From Bacteroidaceae bacterium (GTDB lineage Bacteria; Bacteroidota; Bacteroidia; Bacteroidales; Bacteroidaceae), in contig JAFUYM010000048.1 in the NCBI GenBank assembly GCA_017470525.1, positions 1 to 59,065 of the forward strand: 59,065 nucleotides of DNA. Reading direction: 5' to 3'. The notes beneath the pieces were generated by a model. It was not told where the DNA came from, made no database searches, and was given only the letters and a program-made list of their open reading frames with translations. A program made the translations under genes and the position numbers. This document shows, one piece after another, positions 49,975-58,849 of this stretch; positions within the stretch are counted from its first letter, which is position 1; every line of letters starts with the position of its first letter.

Positions 49975-50424
49975 CTACTCCTCCTCAACAAGAATGCTGA
50001 AATCTTGAACACCAGGAAGCGGATTGAGCCGCATGAGGTGAGTAACACGAAAAGTATAAGTATGATGGGATTGAAGATGAAGAGATTGTGGACGAGAAGA
50101 ACTCTCGGCAGGAGAGAATCCCCGGCCTGTAGGGTGAGTTCCTTTATAGAGAGCAATAGGCACGTGAACAGATGATAGAGGACGGGCATCACTAAACACC
50201 TCGAGGCGTGTGACAAGGTCGTTGTAAGAAGCATCAGCCGTCGTTCGAACGGAGAGAGTGACGATCACATCGAGGTCACGTTCAGAAGGAGGAAGGGTAA
50301 AGATAAGGGTATCGTTCTTATCCCATCGGGAATGGGATATATGGCGATAATCTGAATAATATAGATTCTCTTGCTGACAAGCGACAAAGAAGAAGGGCAG
50401 GAGAAAGAGGAGGAGCCTTTTCAT
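49975..50424 (-). CDS. gldH: Gliding-motility-type lipoprotein GldH
   Basis: The 149-residue protein has a lipoprotein signal peptide with the lipobox VACQ (C16). The rest matches the GldH family: ENLYYSDYRHI...W-x-K-N-D, then strands around DVIVTLSVRTTADASYNDLVTRLEVF and the tail HTYTFRVTHLMRLNPLPGVQDF. GldH is one of the lipoproteins tied to type IX secretion and gliding in Bacteroidota, and is also kept in non-gliding Prevotella. It overlaps the ricT gene by four bases (ATGA), so it is translated with it. Confidence 0.85.
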   Translation of the reverse strand: MKRLLLFLLPFFFVACQQENLYYSDYRHISHSRWDKNDTLIFTLPPSERDLDVIVTLSVRTTADASYNDLVTRLEVFSDARPLSSVHVPIALYKGTHPTGRGFSPAESSSRPQSLHLQSHHTYTFRVTHLMRLNPLPGVQDFSILVEEE

Positions 50425-51626
50425 TGTGCTCCCCCTCCATTGTTGTTGGCGCGAGACTGCCCACTTTTGGCATTACGCCCCTTATTGTTACCGTTACCAC
50501 CTGCATTGTTGGCATTATTGCCACCAGCGGAGGCTGCATTGTGATGCTTCTTCTTTTTCTTGCGCTTGCTTTGAGTATCAAAGCGAGTGATGTCTTGGTC
50601 AAGCAGGTCGTTAGAAACAGGAGTCGGTGCATCGTCATCCTCTATGAGGGAGGCAGGTTTCTGCCCGTTTCGGTTCATTTGAATAATCTCAAAAGCACGA
50701 CGGGCTGAGATGGTCTTCTCGTTGACGAGCGCCTTCTTGTCTGTAGAATAAGTAAGACGATGAGTGAGGATATCTGCCTTGAAGAAAAAGTATTCCGCAT
50801 CTTGAGTATGAAGGGTGATTTCTCGTGAAGGAAGTTTTTTGAGGGCTTCCATATATTGGTCTGCCTCATAATTCATGCAGCACTTGAGTTTAGCACATTG
50901 TCCAGCAAGTTTCTGAGGATTGAGGGAGATGTCTTGAAAACGGGCAGCCGCTGTGCTGACACTGACAAATTTGGTCATCCATGTAGCACAACAGAGTTCG
51001 CGTCCACAAGGTCCAAGTCCGCCAATGCGTCCAGCCTCCTGTCGAGCGCCAATCTGCTTCATCTCAATACGCACATGAAAACGGTCGGCAAGCACTTTGA
51101 TGAGTTGTCGGAAGTCAACACGGTCATCGGCAATATAGTAGAAAATGGCTTTGTTGCCATCACCTTGATATTCAACATCGCCGATTTTCATCTTAAGCCC
51201 GAGATGAAGAGCGATTTGACGGCTCTCTATCATGGTCTCGTGCTCACGTTTCTTGGCTTCCTCATACTTCTCGAGGTCGGCTTGACGCGCCTTCCGATAA
51301 ATTTTTTTGAGTTCAACGCCAGGCTTGAGGTTTGCCTTTTGAACTTGAAGTGGAACAAGACGCCCTGTCATGGTGACAGTGCCAATGTCGTGCCCCGGAC
51401 TGGCTTCAACAGCCACCACATCCCCCTTTTCCAAAGGGAGGCGATTGACGTTGATATAGTAACCTTTACGTGGAGGTTTGAACTGCACTTCGACGATGTC
51501 GCAAGCATCGGCATTGTCGGGTAAGTCGGCAAGCCAGTCATAGGTATTAAGTTTGTCTGCATGGCGGCTGCATCCCTGGGCACAAATGTAACCTGTGCAG
51601 TTGCCACATTTGAAAGTTTCGGTCAT
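50421..51626 (-). CDS. RicT/PSP1 C-terminal domain protein (YaaT-like)
   Basis: The 401-residue protein begins with a cysteine cluster (CGNCTGYICAQGCSRH) and has the PSP1 core (VEVQFKPPRKGYY, then GDVEYQGDGNKAIFYYIADDRVDFRQLIKVLAD, LGPCGRELCCATWMTKF, CAKLKCCMNYE). In other bacteria RicT binds an FeS cluster with RicA/RicF and affects RNA processing. The last ~60 residues are a low-complexity Asn/Gly/Lys tail (NAASAGGNNANNAGG) typical of Bacteroidota versions. It forms an operon with holB upstream and gldH downstream. Confidence 0.9.
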   Translation of the reverse strand: MTETFKCGNCTGYICAQGCSRHADKLNTYDWLADLPDNADACDIVEVQFKPPRKGYYINVNRLPLEKGDVVAVEASPGHDIGTVTMTGRLVPLQVQKANLKPGVELKKIYRKARQADLEKYEEAKKREHETMIESRQIALHLGLKMKIGDVEYQGDGNKAIFYYIADDRVDFRQLIKVLADRFHVRIEMKQIGARQEAGRIGGLGPCGRELCCATWMTKFVSVSTAAARFQDISLNPQKLAGQCAKLKCCMNYEADQYMEALKKLPSREITLHTQDAEYFFFKADILTHRLTYSTDKKALVNEKTISARRAFEIIQMNRNGQKPASLIEDDDAPTPVSNDLLDQDITRFDTQSKRKKKKKHHNAASAGGNNANNAGGNGNNKGRNAKSGQSRANNNGGGAQ

Positions 51627-51697
51627 AAAATTGTTCTTATTTTATAGAGAGTAAGACGTAAAAACGGCTTGGACTCTAAGTATTATCTATCTGAGTA

Positions 51698-52789
51698 TTA
51701 TCTATTTTTGATGAGTACTATCATTTTGAGGGCGAAATCGAAAAGAACGATTTTCGCATTAGTGTTTTGAGCAATATCGCGTTGGGCGAGGGAAAGTTCT
51801 TCAGTGATGCCAATGACATTACGTTCATTGATGTAAGGGGCGAAACGCACGGCAAACTGTGCTTCCTGCTCGGTCATGTAATTGAGGTCTGATTGACGAT
51901 GAAAGTTATAAATGAAATTCTCACGTACCATGCGTTGGCAGTAATCGAGGAAAGACTTGATGCGCTCACGCCCCATACCAGCCACACGGTCACTCCAAAG
52001 TTTCATTTCCTTGACCTTCCGAACGTAAGAAAGGCGCATGAGTTCGACAAAAAGTTCGAAGAAATACTCGCCTTCAGCATCGGCTGTGATGGTGCGCAAT
52101 GCCTGCGCCATGTTACCTGAACAGGAACGGGCTATGCGATGTGCTTCGGCTGGAAGGATGCTATAGCGAGCGATAAGGGTTTGCTCCACATCCTGTTCGC
52201 TAAGACGTGGCACAGCGAGCATCTGTGTGCGGCTGCGAATGGTCTGTAGCACACGATCAGGCTGTTCACTGACAAGGAGAAAAACAGTTTGTGCCGGTGG
52301 TTCCTCAAGAAGTTTAAGGATTTTGTTAGCACACTCCGCATTCATCTTCTCAGGCAGCCAAATGATCATGACTTTATAGCCTCCCTGACTGGCTTTGAGA
52401 CTGAGTTTTCGGAGGATGGATTCGCTTTCATTAGCATAAATCAGCAGTTGCTGATTCTCTGCACCAGCAGTATTCATCCATTCTGACATACCGAAATAAG
52501 GATGTGTCAGAAGTTGTTCACGCCACTCGCGAAGGAAATCATTGCAATAAGAGTCTTTTCCGCTGGTCTTCTTATAGATAGGGAAGACGAAGTGAAGGTC
52601 TGGATGCTGAAGTTTCTCTGCCATAGGACCGCCACCGAGAAGCATCTGGGCATAAGCAACTGCAAGAGGCAGGGCACCATTGCCTTCTGGACCATAAAGC
52701 ATCAAAGCATGGGGTATGCGCCCCTGCTCATACTCGGAGAGAAGGTGCTGCTTGGCTTGGGTTTGTCCTATGATTTGAGAAAAAGGCAT
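51698..52789 (-). CDS. holB: DNA polymerase III delta' subunit
   Basis: The 363-residue protein starts MPFSQIIGQTQAKQHLLSEYEQGRIPHALMLYGPEGNG. The Walker A lysine is lost (GNGALPLA), as often in delta', which does not hydrolyse ATP. NAECANKILKLLEEPPAQTVFLLVSEQPDRVLQTIRSRTQ is the sensor/arginine-finger region. It is part of the clamp loader. Confidence 0.92.
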   Translation of the reverse strand: MPFSQIIGQTQAKQHLLSEYEQGRIPHALMLYGPEGNGALPLAVAYAQMLLGGGPMAEKLQHPDLHFVFPIYKKTSGKDSYCNDFLREWREQLLTHPYFGMSEWMNTAGAENQQLLIYANESESILRKLSLKASQGGYKVMIIWLPEKMNAECANKILKLLEEPPAQTVFLLVSEQPDRVLQTIRSRTQMLAVPRLSEQDVEQTLIARYSILPAEAHRIARSCSGNMAQALRTITADAEGEYFFELFVELMRLSYVRKVKEMKLWSDRVAGMGRERIKSFLDYCQRMVRENFIYNFHRQSDLNYMTEQEAQFAVRFAPYINERNVIGITEELSLAQRDIAQNTNAKIVLFDFALKMIVLIKNR

Positions 52790-52829
52790 TTTACTTTTAG
52801 GGAAGGCGGGTACACCACCTCAAGATAGG

Positions 52830-53783
52830 TTAATATATTTCTTTGGCGATTGCCCGAATACTATCAGTTGCACCCATTGAGTAGAAATGGATGCTGGGAA
52901 CACCATGTTGCATGAGTTCACGGCACTGCTGGATGCCCCACTCTATGCCCACCTGCTTTACTTCATCATCATTCTTGCACTGTTCAACAGCACGGGAAAG
53001 TGCTTCTGGCAAGTCAAGGTGAAAAGTTTTAGGCAGGACATTAAACTGGGAACGTTTTCCCATCGGCTTAATGCCTGGAATGATGGGTATGGTGATGCCC
53101 ACCTCACGAGCCCGCTGGACGAAACGGAAGTAATGGTCATTGTCATAGAATATTTGGGTAACAGCGTAATCAGCACCCATATCTTGCTTCTGACGAAGCA
53201 CCTGAAGGTCAAACTCAAGGTTCGGAGCCTCCTCATGCTTTTCAGGATAAGCGGCTACGCCAAAGGAGAAAGGAGCACCTGGCTGCTTGATGGGTGTGCC
53301 ATCAACAAAATAACCTTGGTTGAAACGGTTGACCTGCTCGATGAGTTCCATTGCATGACTGTAACCGTCTTTTGTTGGTTGGAACTTCGCTTCATCCTTC
53401 GCTTTGTCACCGCGCAGAAGAAGAAGGTCGCGAATACCGAGGAACTGAAGGTCAAGCAACATATACTCAATTTCCTCCTTCGTCATACCACTCACAACAA
53501 TGTGAGGCACCACTTTCACATTATATCGCTGCATAATAGCACTCGCCACCGCCACAGTGCCGGGTCGGCGACGAATGAAATGCCTGATATATGTACCATC
53601 CGGTTGTTCCACATACACGTACTCACTACGGTGAGTCGTAATATTGATGTATTCAGGCTGAAACTCCCTCAGCACGTCAATGGTGCTGAAAAGAGCCGCC
53701 GTACCTGTACCTTTCAGAGGTGGCAGCACTTCAAAGGAGAAGGCTGTCCGCTCTGTCTTATTGATAAGTTCTGAAACTGTCAA
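52830..53783 (-). CDS. metF: 5,10-methylenetetrahydrofolate reductase
   Basis: The 317-residue barrel protein has the FAD- and folate-binding segments SFEVLPP, INITTHRS, HIVVSGMTKEE, LLLLRGDK, ADYAVTQIFYDNDHYFRFV and IIPGIKPM. It reduces methylene-THF to methyl-THF for methionine synthesis. The holB start lies 40 bases downstream on the same strand. Confidence 0.95.
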   Translation of the reverse strand: MTVSELINKTERTAFSFEVLPPLKGTGTAALFSTIDVLREFQPEYINITTHRSEYVYVEQPDGTYIRHFIRRRPGTVAVASAIMQRYNVKVVPHIVVSGMTKEEIEYMLLDLQFLGIRDLLLLRGDKAKDEAKFQPTKDGYSHAMELIEQVNRFNQGYFVDGTPIKQPGAPFSFGVAAYPEKHEEAPNLEFDLQVLRQKQDMGADYAVTQIFYDNDHYFRFVQRAREVGITIPIIPGIKPMGKRSQFNVLPKTFHLDLPEALSRAVEQCKNDDEVKQVGIEWGIQQCRELMQHGVPSIHFYSMGATDSIRAIAKEIY

Positions 53784-53831
53784 TTCTATTGATAATTTGA
53801 CGTTTTACAATAACGGTTAGAACAATGACAA

Positions 53832-53859
53832 CTCATCGCCATCAAGCAATGGCGGTGAG
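53832..53859. terminator. Hairpin between metF and the membrane protein gene
   Basis: CTCATCGCCAT (53832-53842) pairs with ATGGCGGTGAG (53849-53859), one mismatch; it lies after the membrane-protein gene on the minus strand and before metF. No long T-run. Confidence 0.45.
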
Positions 53860-53902
53860 CAGTCATTCGTATGATTAATGCGTGTGCGTTTGCTTCATCT
53901 GA

Positions 53903-54613
53903 CTATTGCAGATTGCCTTTGAGTTGGTAGTAGGCAGCAATCATGGCGAAGAGACCGATGACCTCGGCAAAATAGACACCGACACAGCAACAAAGGACAC
54001 CGATGAAGTAGATGAAGGCACAAACGATGGCGAAACCAATCAGGGCGAGGGTGTTGCCCGAAGTCATATTCCAACTTGCCTTGATAGACTCCCAAATGCC
54101 TGCCTCAGGATTCTCAATCTGATAGAGAATAGAGAATGCCAAACGAGGACCCACGATGAATGCTGGAATAATACAGAGGAAAGCTGCAATGGAGATGAAG
54201 AAACCAACGATAATTGCAATGACAAGCGCCTTGAGATAAACAGACAAAGGCTGTAGAAAAGCCTCAAATTCCACACTATCATAACGGCCGCTCACCAATC
54301 CAAGTGCAAGGTTATAAAGACCTGCACTGACAACAATGCAAATGATGAAACTAAACAATGTGCCGACAGATGCTCCGAAGCCGCCATTGTACAAATCAGC
54401 ATACCTGCTAAAAGCCTCGAAATCACCTTGTCCCAATGCTTCACCCATTTGCCTATATACATCTGGGCTAAGAGAAGGTGACAAAAGATTTGACACACCG
54501 CCTGTCACCAGACCGACAAGCAGATAGATCACCGCTATCAAGAGTCCATACTTCTTTGCGTATTCCCAACCAGTGCTGATAGCACTGCCAATTTCTAATG
54601 AAAAATTTGCCAT
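53903..54613 (-). CDS. Uncharacterised integral membrane protein
   Basis: The ATG at 54613 gives 236 residues (MANFSLEIGSAISTGWEYAKKY). Five to six hydrophobic helices follow (GLLIAVIYLLVGLVTGG, LFSFIICIVVSAGLYNLAL, LVIAIIVGFFISIAAFLCIIPAFIV, LIGFAIVCAFIYFIGVLCCCVGVYF). The layout, with ENPEAGIWESIKASWNM before the last helices, resembles DUF975-like membrane proteins. No catalytic motif is visible. It lies 46 bases after the peptidase gene on the same strand, probably one operon. Confidence 0.7.
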   Translation of the reverse strand: MANFSLEIGSAISTGWEYAKKYGLLIAVIYLLVGLVTGGVSNLLSPSLSPDVYRQMGEALGQGDFEAFSRYADLYNGGFGASVGTLFSFIICIVVSAGLYNLALGLVSGRYDSVEFEAFLQPLSVYLKALVIAIIVGFFISIAAFLCIIPAFIVGPRLAFSILYQIENPEAGIWESIKASWNMTSGNTLALIGFAIVCAFIYFIGVLCCCVGVYFAEVIGLFAMIAAYYQLKGNLQ

Positions 54614-54659
54614 AGTTTTCAATGTTTTTTAATTAATTATTGTGTTTATATATCCTTTT

Positions 54660-55553
54660 TTAGAGTTGTTCATAACTATATGAGAAAGTGTCTCCCTGAG
54701 AGAGTTGCCCCGTAGTGAAGCCACGCTTGAACCACTTGATGCGCTGCTGGCTGGTGCCGTGGTTGAAAGACTCTGGAACCACATAGCCTTGGGCTTTTTT
54801 CTGCAAATAATCGTCCCCTATCACCTGGGCTGTACTGATAGCCTCTTCAAGGTCACCATCTTCAAGTGAGCCAAACATTTTCTGCTCATGATATGCCCAA
54901 ATGCCCGCATAGCAGTCCGCTTGCAATTCAATCTGCACACTCACCTTATTGGCCTCACTCTGCGAAAGTTTCGCCATCTTAGCATGCGCCTTGCCCAAAT
55001 TGCCAAGCAGGTATTGCACATGGTGCCCCACCTCGTGGGCAATCACATAGGCATAAGCAAAGTCGCCATCAGCACCAAGCGATTTCTTCATTGTGGTGAA
55101 GAACGACAGGTCAATATAAACGCACTGGTCGGCTGAGCAGTAGAACGGACCTACACTAGCGGTTGCACCACCGCAACCCGACTGCACGGAACCATTGAAG
55201 AAAACAAGTGTGGGAGCCTCGTAGGTCTTGCCGAGTTTCTTGAACTCTGCCGTCCACACATCCTCGGTGGAGGCAAGCACCTGCTTGGCAAAGTGCTCCA
55301 GTTCCTGTTCCTGAGCGGTAGGTTCGTAGGGCACGTTCTGCCCGTCGGCACCCATCGTCACACTGGTCAGGTCGCCAGCCGAAGTGGCAGCCTGAAAGGC
55401 TGTGCCAAGGTCACCCGTGGTGAAGTAGGTGATTAAACCAATCACAATCATTGCACCGATGCCAAGACCTCCCTTGCCACCGAGCCTGATGCCGCCACCT
55501 CCACCGCGACGGTCATCCACATTCGAACTTTCTCTTCTTCCATCAAGTTTCAT
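54660..55553 (-). CDS. Neutral zinc metallopeptidase of the YpfJ/KPN_02809 family
   Basis: The 297-residue protein has a charged N-terminus rich in glycine (DDRRGGGGGIRLGGKGG), one membrane helix (IGAMIVIGLITYF) and a catalytic domain with CSADQCVYIDLSFF and the zinc motif VIAHEVGHHVQYLLG, then ELQADCYAGIWAY with the third ligand. This exact order defines the family, which is widespread but whose substrates are unknown. Ends FNHGTSQQRIKWFKRGFTTG. Confidence 0.92.
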   Translation of the reverse strand: MKLDGRRESSNVDDRRGGGGGIRLGGKGGLGIGAMIVIGLITYFTTGDLGTAFQAATSAGDLTSVTMGADGQNVPYEPTAQEQELEHFAKQVLASTEDVWTAEFKKLGKTYEAPTLVFFNGSVQSGCGGATASVGPFYCSADQCVYIDLSFFTTMKKSLGADGDFAYAYVIAHEVGHHVQYLLGNLGKAHAKMAKLSQSEANKVSVQIELQADCYAGIWAYHEQKMFGSLEDGDLEEAISTAQVIGDDYLQKKAQGYVVPESFNHGTSQQRIKWFKRGFTTGQLSQGDTFSYSYEQL

Positions 55554-55611
55554 ATTCTTCTTTTTTTTAGTTTTAGATTACATACAATAAGTGTGCAAAG
55601 TTAAGAAAAAT

Positions 55612-55714
55612 AATTAGGAATTGCGGATTAGGAACTGGGATTTATTACTTTTTTTGACGAAAAAGCACCTTGAAAAGCAAATAATTCCTAAATCCTAATC
55701 CGCAATTCCCAATT
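55612..55714. repeat. Intergenic inverted repeat upstream of the TonB-C-like gene
   Basis: Arms 55612-55633 and 55693-55714 pair at about 19 of 22 positions (AATTAGGAATTGCGGATTAGGA). It lies between the divergent peptidase and TonB-like genes, just upstream of the latter's promoter box. Confidence 0.75.
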
Positions 55715-55720
55715 ATTCCC

Positions 55721-55728
55721 TAACTTTG
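55721..55728 (+). promoter_or_regulatory. Promoter box of the TonB C-terminal-like gene
   Basis: TAACTTTGCC directly after the inverted repeat, 44 bases before the ATG at 55772. Confidence 0.55.
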
Positions 55729-55771
55729 CCACCGAAAAAATAATAGAATCAACAACAAAAACGAGACGAAT

Positions 55772-56251
55772 ATGAAACTGAATAAGTTTTTTCTGATGTT
55801 CGCAATGGGCATCGTGACACTCACCGCTGACGCACAAGACGTTCCTCAGAAATTGAAAGAGGCTCAGATGCAGGGCTTTGGATCCAAGAATAAGGAAGCC
55901 ATCCTGCAAGGTGCCAAGACCGACAGTCTCGCCAAAGCCGGACAAACCACAAAGGCAGAGACTGACACCGACCCCGAATTTCCGGGTGGCGAAATCTTTC
56001 TGCAAGCCTACCTGAAGAAGAAACTCCTCCATTCAGGCGTGAACGGCAAGGGCGATGTGGTGGTCAGTTTTATGGTTGACAAGAAAGGCAACATCTACGG
56101 AGCAGAAGTCACCAAATCAGCAGGCTCAACGCTTGACACCGCTGCCTTCAACATCGTGACGGGCATGCCTCGTTGGCGCCCGGGACTCACCAAAGGCGAG
56201 CCTGCCGAGAAGCCCGCAAGCGTCACTGTAAGTTTCGGAAAAGAAGAGTAA
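55772..56251 (+). CDS. Secreted TonB C-terminal-domain protein
   Basis: The 159-residue protein has a signal peptide (MKLNKFFLMFAMGIVTLTADA), a ~45-residue charged linker and one TonB C-terminal domain: EFPGGEIFLQAYLKKKLLHSGVNGKGDVVVSFMVDKKGNIYGAEVTKSAGSTLDTAAFNIVTGMPRWRPG. Typical TonB is anchored by an N-terminal membrane helix and has a Pro-rich stalk; here a cleavable signal replaces the anchor, so it would be a free periplasmic domain. It could still contact TonB boxes of transporters, or act as an interaction module. Confidence 0.85.
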   Translation: MKLNKFFLMFAMGIVTLTADAQDVPQKLKEAQMQGFGSKNKEAILQGAKTDSLAKAGQTTKAETDTDPEFPGGEIFLQAYLKKKLLHSGVNGKGDVVVSFMVDKKGNIYGAEVTKSAGSTLDTAAFNIVTGMPRWRPGLTKGEPAEKPASVTVSFGKEE

Positions 56252-56266
56252 CCACAACCTGTTAAT

Positions 56267-56334
56267 CGGACTGCTCCAGTCCGACATGCCGCACTGCTCC
56301 AGTCCGCTTCATTGGACTGGAGCAGTGCGATTTT
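56267..56334 (+). terminator. Terminator after the TonB-C-like gene
   Basis: CGCACTGCTCCAGTCC (56290-56305) pairs exactly with 56314-56329, followed by T4. A shorter hairpin CGGACTG-CTC-CAGTCCG at 56267-56283 precedes it and repeats the same core. Confidence 0.85.
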
Positions 56335-56349
56335 CATGTGCAGACACAA

Positions 56350-56390
56350 GAAAAAGAAAACCCCTCCAATCCTGTCGAGGAATAGAGGGG
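56350..56390 (-). terminator. Terminator of xylA
   Basis: On the minus strand GCCCCTC...GAGGGG (56390-56361) followed by a T-rich run, 34 bases past the xylA stop. Confidence 0.75.
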
Positions 56391-56423
56391 CTGGCCAAAT
56401 TATTTTTTCATGTTTCGTTCTGC

Positions 56424-57737
56424 TTATGCGTACATGGCAACGATTGCCTCGTAGAGTTCCTGCTTGCCAGAAGTCTGCTTGGGTTCGCCGACTTTCTTGC
56501 CGTACTCGTAAGCCTGCTCGAGCGTGAGTTTGCCGTCCTCGAAGTCCTTACCGATGCCGCTGTCGAAGGAAGCGTAACGAGCCTTCTTCATAGCGCAGTA
56601 TGGAGACTCCTCAAGAAGTTTAGCCGCCGATTCGAGAGCACGTGCCATTGCATCCATACCAGAGATGTGTGCGATGAAGATGTCCTCGAGGTCAGTTGAG
56701 TTACGACGAGTCTTAGCATCGAAGTTAGTACCACCAGTGCCGAGACCACCACCACGGATGATTTCCATCCAAGCCTGAACGAGTTCGTACTGGTCGATTG
56801 GGAACTGGTCAGTGTCCCAACCGTTCTGATAGTCACCACGGTTAGCGTCGATAGAACCGAGCATGCCATTGTCAACAGCCACAGCAAGTTCGTGCTCGAA
56901 AGTATGACCTGCAAGTGTAGCGTGGTTCACTTCGATGTTCACCTTGAAATCCTTGTCGAGGTTGTGTGCCTTGAGGAAGCCGATGACAGTCTCCGTGTCA
57001 ACGTCATACTGGTGCTTAGATGGCTCCATTGGCTTTGGCTCAATGAGGAAAGTGCCCTTGAAACCCTTGCTGCGAGCGTAGTCGCGAGCCATAGTGAGCA
57101 TGGTTGCCATGTGCTCCTTCTCACGCTTCTGGTCAGTGTTCAGAAGGCTCATGTAGCCTTCGCGACCGCCCCAGAATACATAGTTCTCAGCACCTAGTTT
57201 GATACCAGCGTCAATTGCGTTCTTAATCTGAACGATGGCACGAGCCACCACGTCAAAGTCTGGGTTTGTGGAAGCACCATTCATGTAGCGACCATTGCCG
57301 AACACGTTGGCAGTTGACCACAAGAGTTTGATGCCAGTCTCTTCCATCTTCACTTTCAGATAATCAGTGATTGCCTGGAGGTTAGCCTCATACTCTTCAA
57401 TGCTGTTGCCTTCGGAAACGAGGTCAATGTCGTGGAAGCAGAAATATGGGAAACCGAGTTTCTGCATAATTTCGAAACCTGCATCAGCCTTCTGCTTAGC
57501 AATCGTCACAGCGTCAGTGCCCTCGTTCCATGGGAATTTCTTAGTGCCACCACCAAACTGGTCGCCACCCTCTGCACAGAGTGTGTGCCACCATGCCATT
57601 GCAAAGCGGAGCCACTCCTTCATAGGCTTACCCATGATCACTTTCTCTGCATCATAATAGTGGAATGCCATTGGATTCTTGGAATCCTTGCCTTCAAACT
57701 TAATTTTACCAATCTCTGGAAAATACTCTTTAGCCAT
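56424..57737 (-). CDS. xylA: Xylose isomerase
   Basis: The 437-residue length is that of the class II enzyme. Catalytic and metal sites are visible: [10 protein letters not shown] (His), [16 protein letters not shown] (Glu), [16 protein letters not shown] (Glu/Lys) and [18 protein letters not shown]. It turns D-xylose into D-xylulose in the cytoplasm. The Nudix-type regulator gene lies 65 bases upstream on the same strand, which strongly suggests one transcription unit controlled by that regulator. This is the metabolic end point of the xylan-degrading genes in the window. Confidence 0.97.
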   Translation of the reverse strand: MAKEYFPEIGKIKFEGKDSKNPMAFHYYDAEKVIMGKPMKEWLRFAMAWWHTLCAEGGDQFGGGTKKFPWNEGTDAVTIAKQKADAGFEIMQKLGFPYFCFHDIDLVSEGNSIEEYEANLQAITDYLKVKMEETGIKLLWSTANVFGNGRYMNGASTNPDFDVVARAIVQIKNAIDAGIKLGAENYVFWGGREGYMSLLNTDQKREKEHMATMLTMARDYARSKGFKGTFLIEPKPMEPSKHQYDVDTETVIGFLKAHNLDKDFKVNIEVNHATLAGHTFEHELAVAVDNGMLGSIDANRGDYQNGWDTDQFPIDQYELVQAWMEIIRGGGLGTGGTNFDAKTRRNSTDLEDIFIAHISGMDAMARALESAAKLLEESPYCAMKKARYASFDSGIGKDFEDGKLTLEQAYEYGKKVGEPKQTSGKQELYEAIVAMYA

Positions 57738-57802
57738 AACTTTAATTTTTTTTGATTGTTTTTTAATAACTTTTTAACTACTAACTAATATGTGTGATTT
57801 AT

Positions 57803-58537
57803 TTATGATTCCATTTTTCCTTCCGTCAAGTTCTTCTTACGGATGCGCTTGAACTTATAGTAACGCGCCGCACGGTGATTCACACCGTCTTCTTTCTCCT
57901 CAAGCGGCATTACATAAGGCATGGTTGCCAGTTTCTTGTGGAAATTCTTGACATCGATGGTCACGCCCTGCACATTCTCTATCACAACTCTAAGTTGGGC
58001 TGCCGTAAACTTGCGTGGCAGCAAATCAAACAGAAGTGTTGGGTCAAGTGTGGACTTCTGCTTCACCGATTCCACAGCCTCAAGCACGATGTCGTTGTGG
58101 TCGAACGCCAACTTCGGCAATTCCCCAATCGGAATCCATCGTGCCTCATAACCACCTTCCAACTTCTCCATCCGACGGTCAATGCGCAACAACGACGTGT
58201 ATGCGATGGTGACAATACGCTCGATGTGATGGTTAAGATGGTGGAAACGCTCCAGCCACACACTATCGGAAGGATTCTTTAAGCGGTCAGCACCGCCAAA
58301 AGCCTTAAATTGCATCATGTTCACATGCACAAGCCCCGTCAGTTGATTCAGCACCCGCTGTGCAGCCTCATCCAGATTCTCATCCATGTATATCAAACTG
58401 CCCGGCAGTTTGTAGTTGCCCGTGCTGTCTTCGCCGCCTTTTCCACTCTGGCGTACAATCAGCACGTTCAGTTGCTCTCCGTCAAAGCCGAGGAGCACAC
58501 AGTCAACAGACACGTATGGATTGACAGTCGGATTCAT
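57803..58537 (-). CDS. Nudix-domain transcriptional regulator (probable xylose regulator)
   Basis: The 244-residue protein has an N-terminal Nudix fold (to about residue 150) and a C-terminal winged HTH-like domain (LFDLLPRKFTAAQLRVVIENVQG...NFHKKLATMPYVMPL). The Nudix box is degraded: GSLIYMDENLDEAAQRVLNQLTG keeps the glycine and arginine-like positions but lacks the REUxEE glutamates that bind metal, so it should sense a ligand rather than hydrolyse. This matches the NrtR-like sugar regulators of Bacteroidota that control arabinose or xylose genes. Directly upstream of xylA. Confidence 0.85.
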   Translation of the reverse strand: MNPTVNPYVSVDCVLLGFDGEQLNVLIVRQSGKGGEDSTGNYKLPGSLIYMDENLDEAAQRVLNQLTGLVHVNMMQFKAFGGADRLKNPSDSVWLERFHHLNHHIERIVTIAYTSLLRIDRRMEKLEGGYEARWIPIGELPKLAFDHNDIVLEAVESVKQKSTLDPTLLFDLLPRKFTAAQLRVVIENVQGVTIDVKNFHKKLATMPYVMPLEEKEDGVNHRAARYYKFKRIRKKNLTEGKMES

Positions 58538-58636
58538 GGGGTAAATGGATGCGGTTATCAGATTGTTATATTTTTCGATTGGAACACTTAAGGTCGTTTC
58601 GACTCTCCTACATCATCTTCTCGCTTGACTTCGGTT

Positions 58637-58645
58637 GCAAAGTTA
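58637..58645 (-). promoter_or_regulatory. Promoter box of the regulator-xylA operon
   Basis: Minus-strand TAACTTTGC, 99 bases before the regulator ATG. Confidence 0.5.
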
Positions 58646-58849
58646 TCTCTTTATTTTAAACCTACAAAGAAAAAACAGACTTTTTTTCATTTTTACATTA
58701 ACTTTTTTATCAAACAGTTAGTTTTCTTACTTTTTACGATAATAAAACGCCTGTTCATATCGTATTTTTTACGAAAAGACTTTATCCAAAAAGAATGCCT
58801 TTTCATCTTCTTTACACAACGAAAAAGAAAAGGTGTTAGCCTTTATTGA

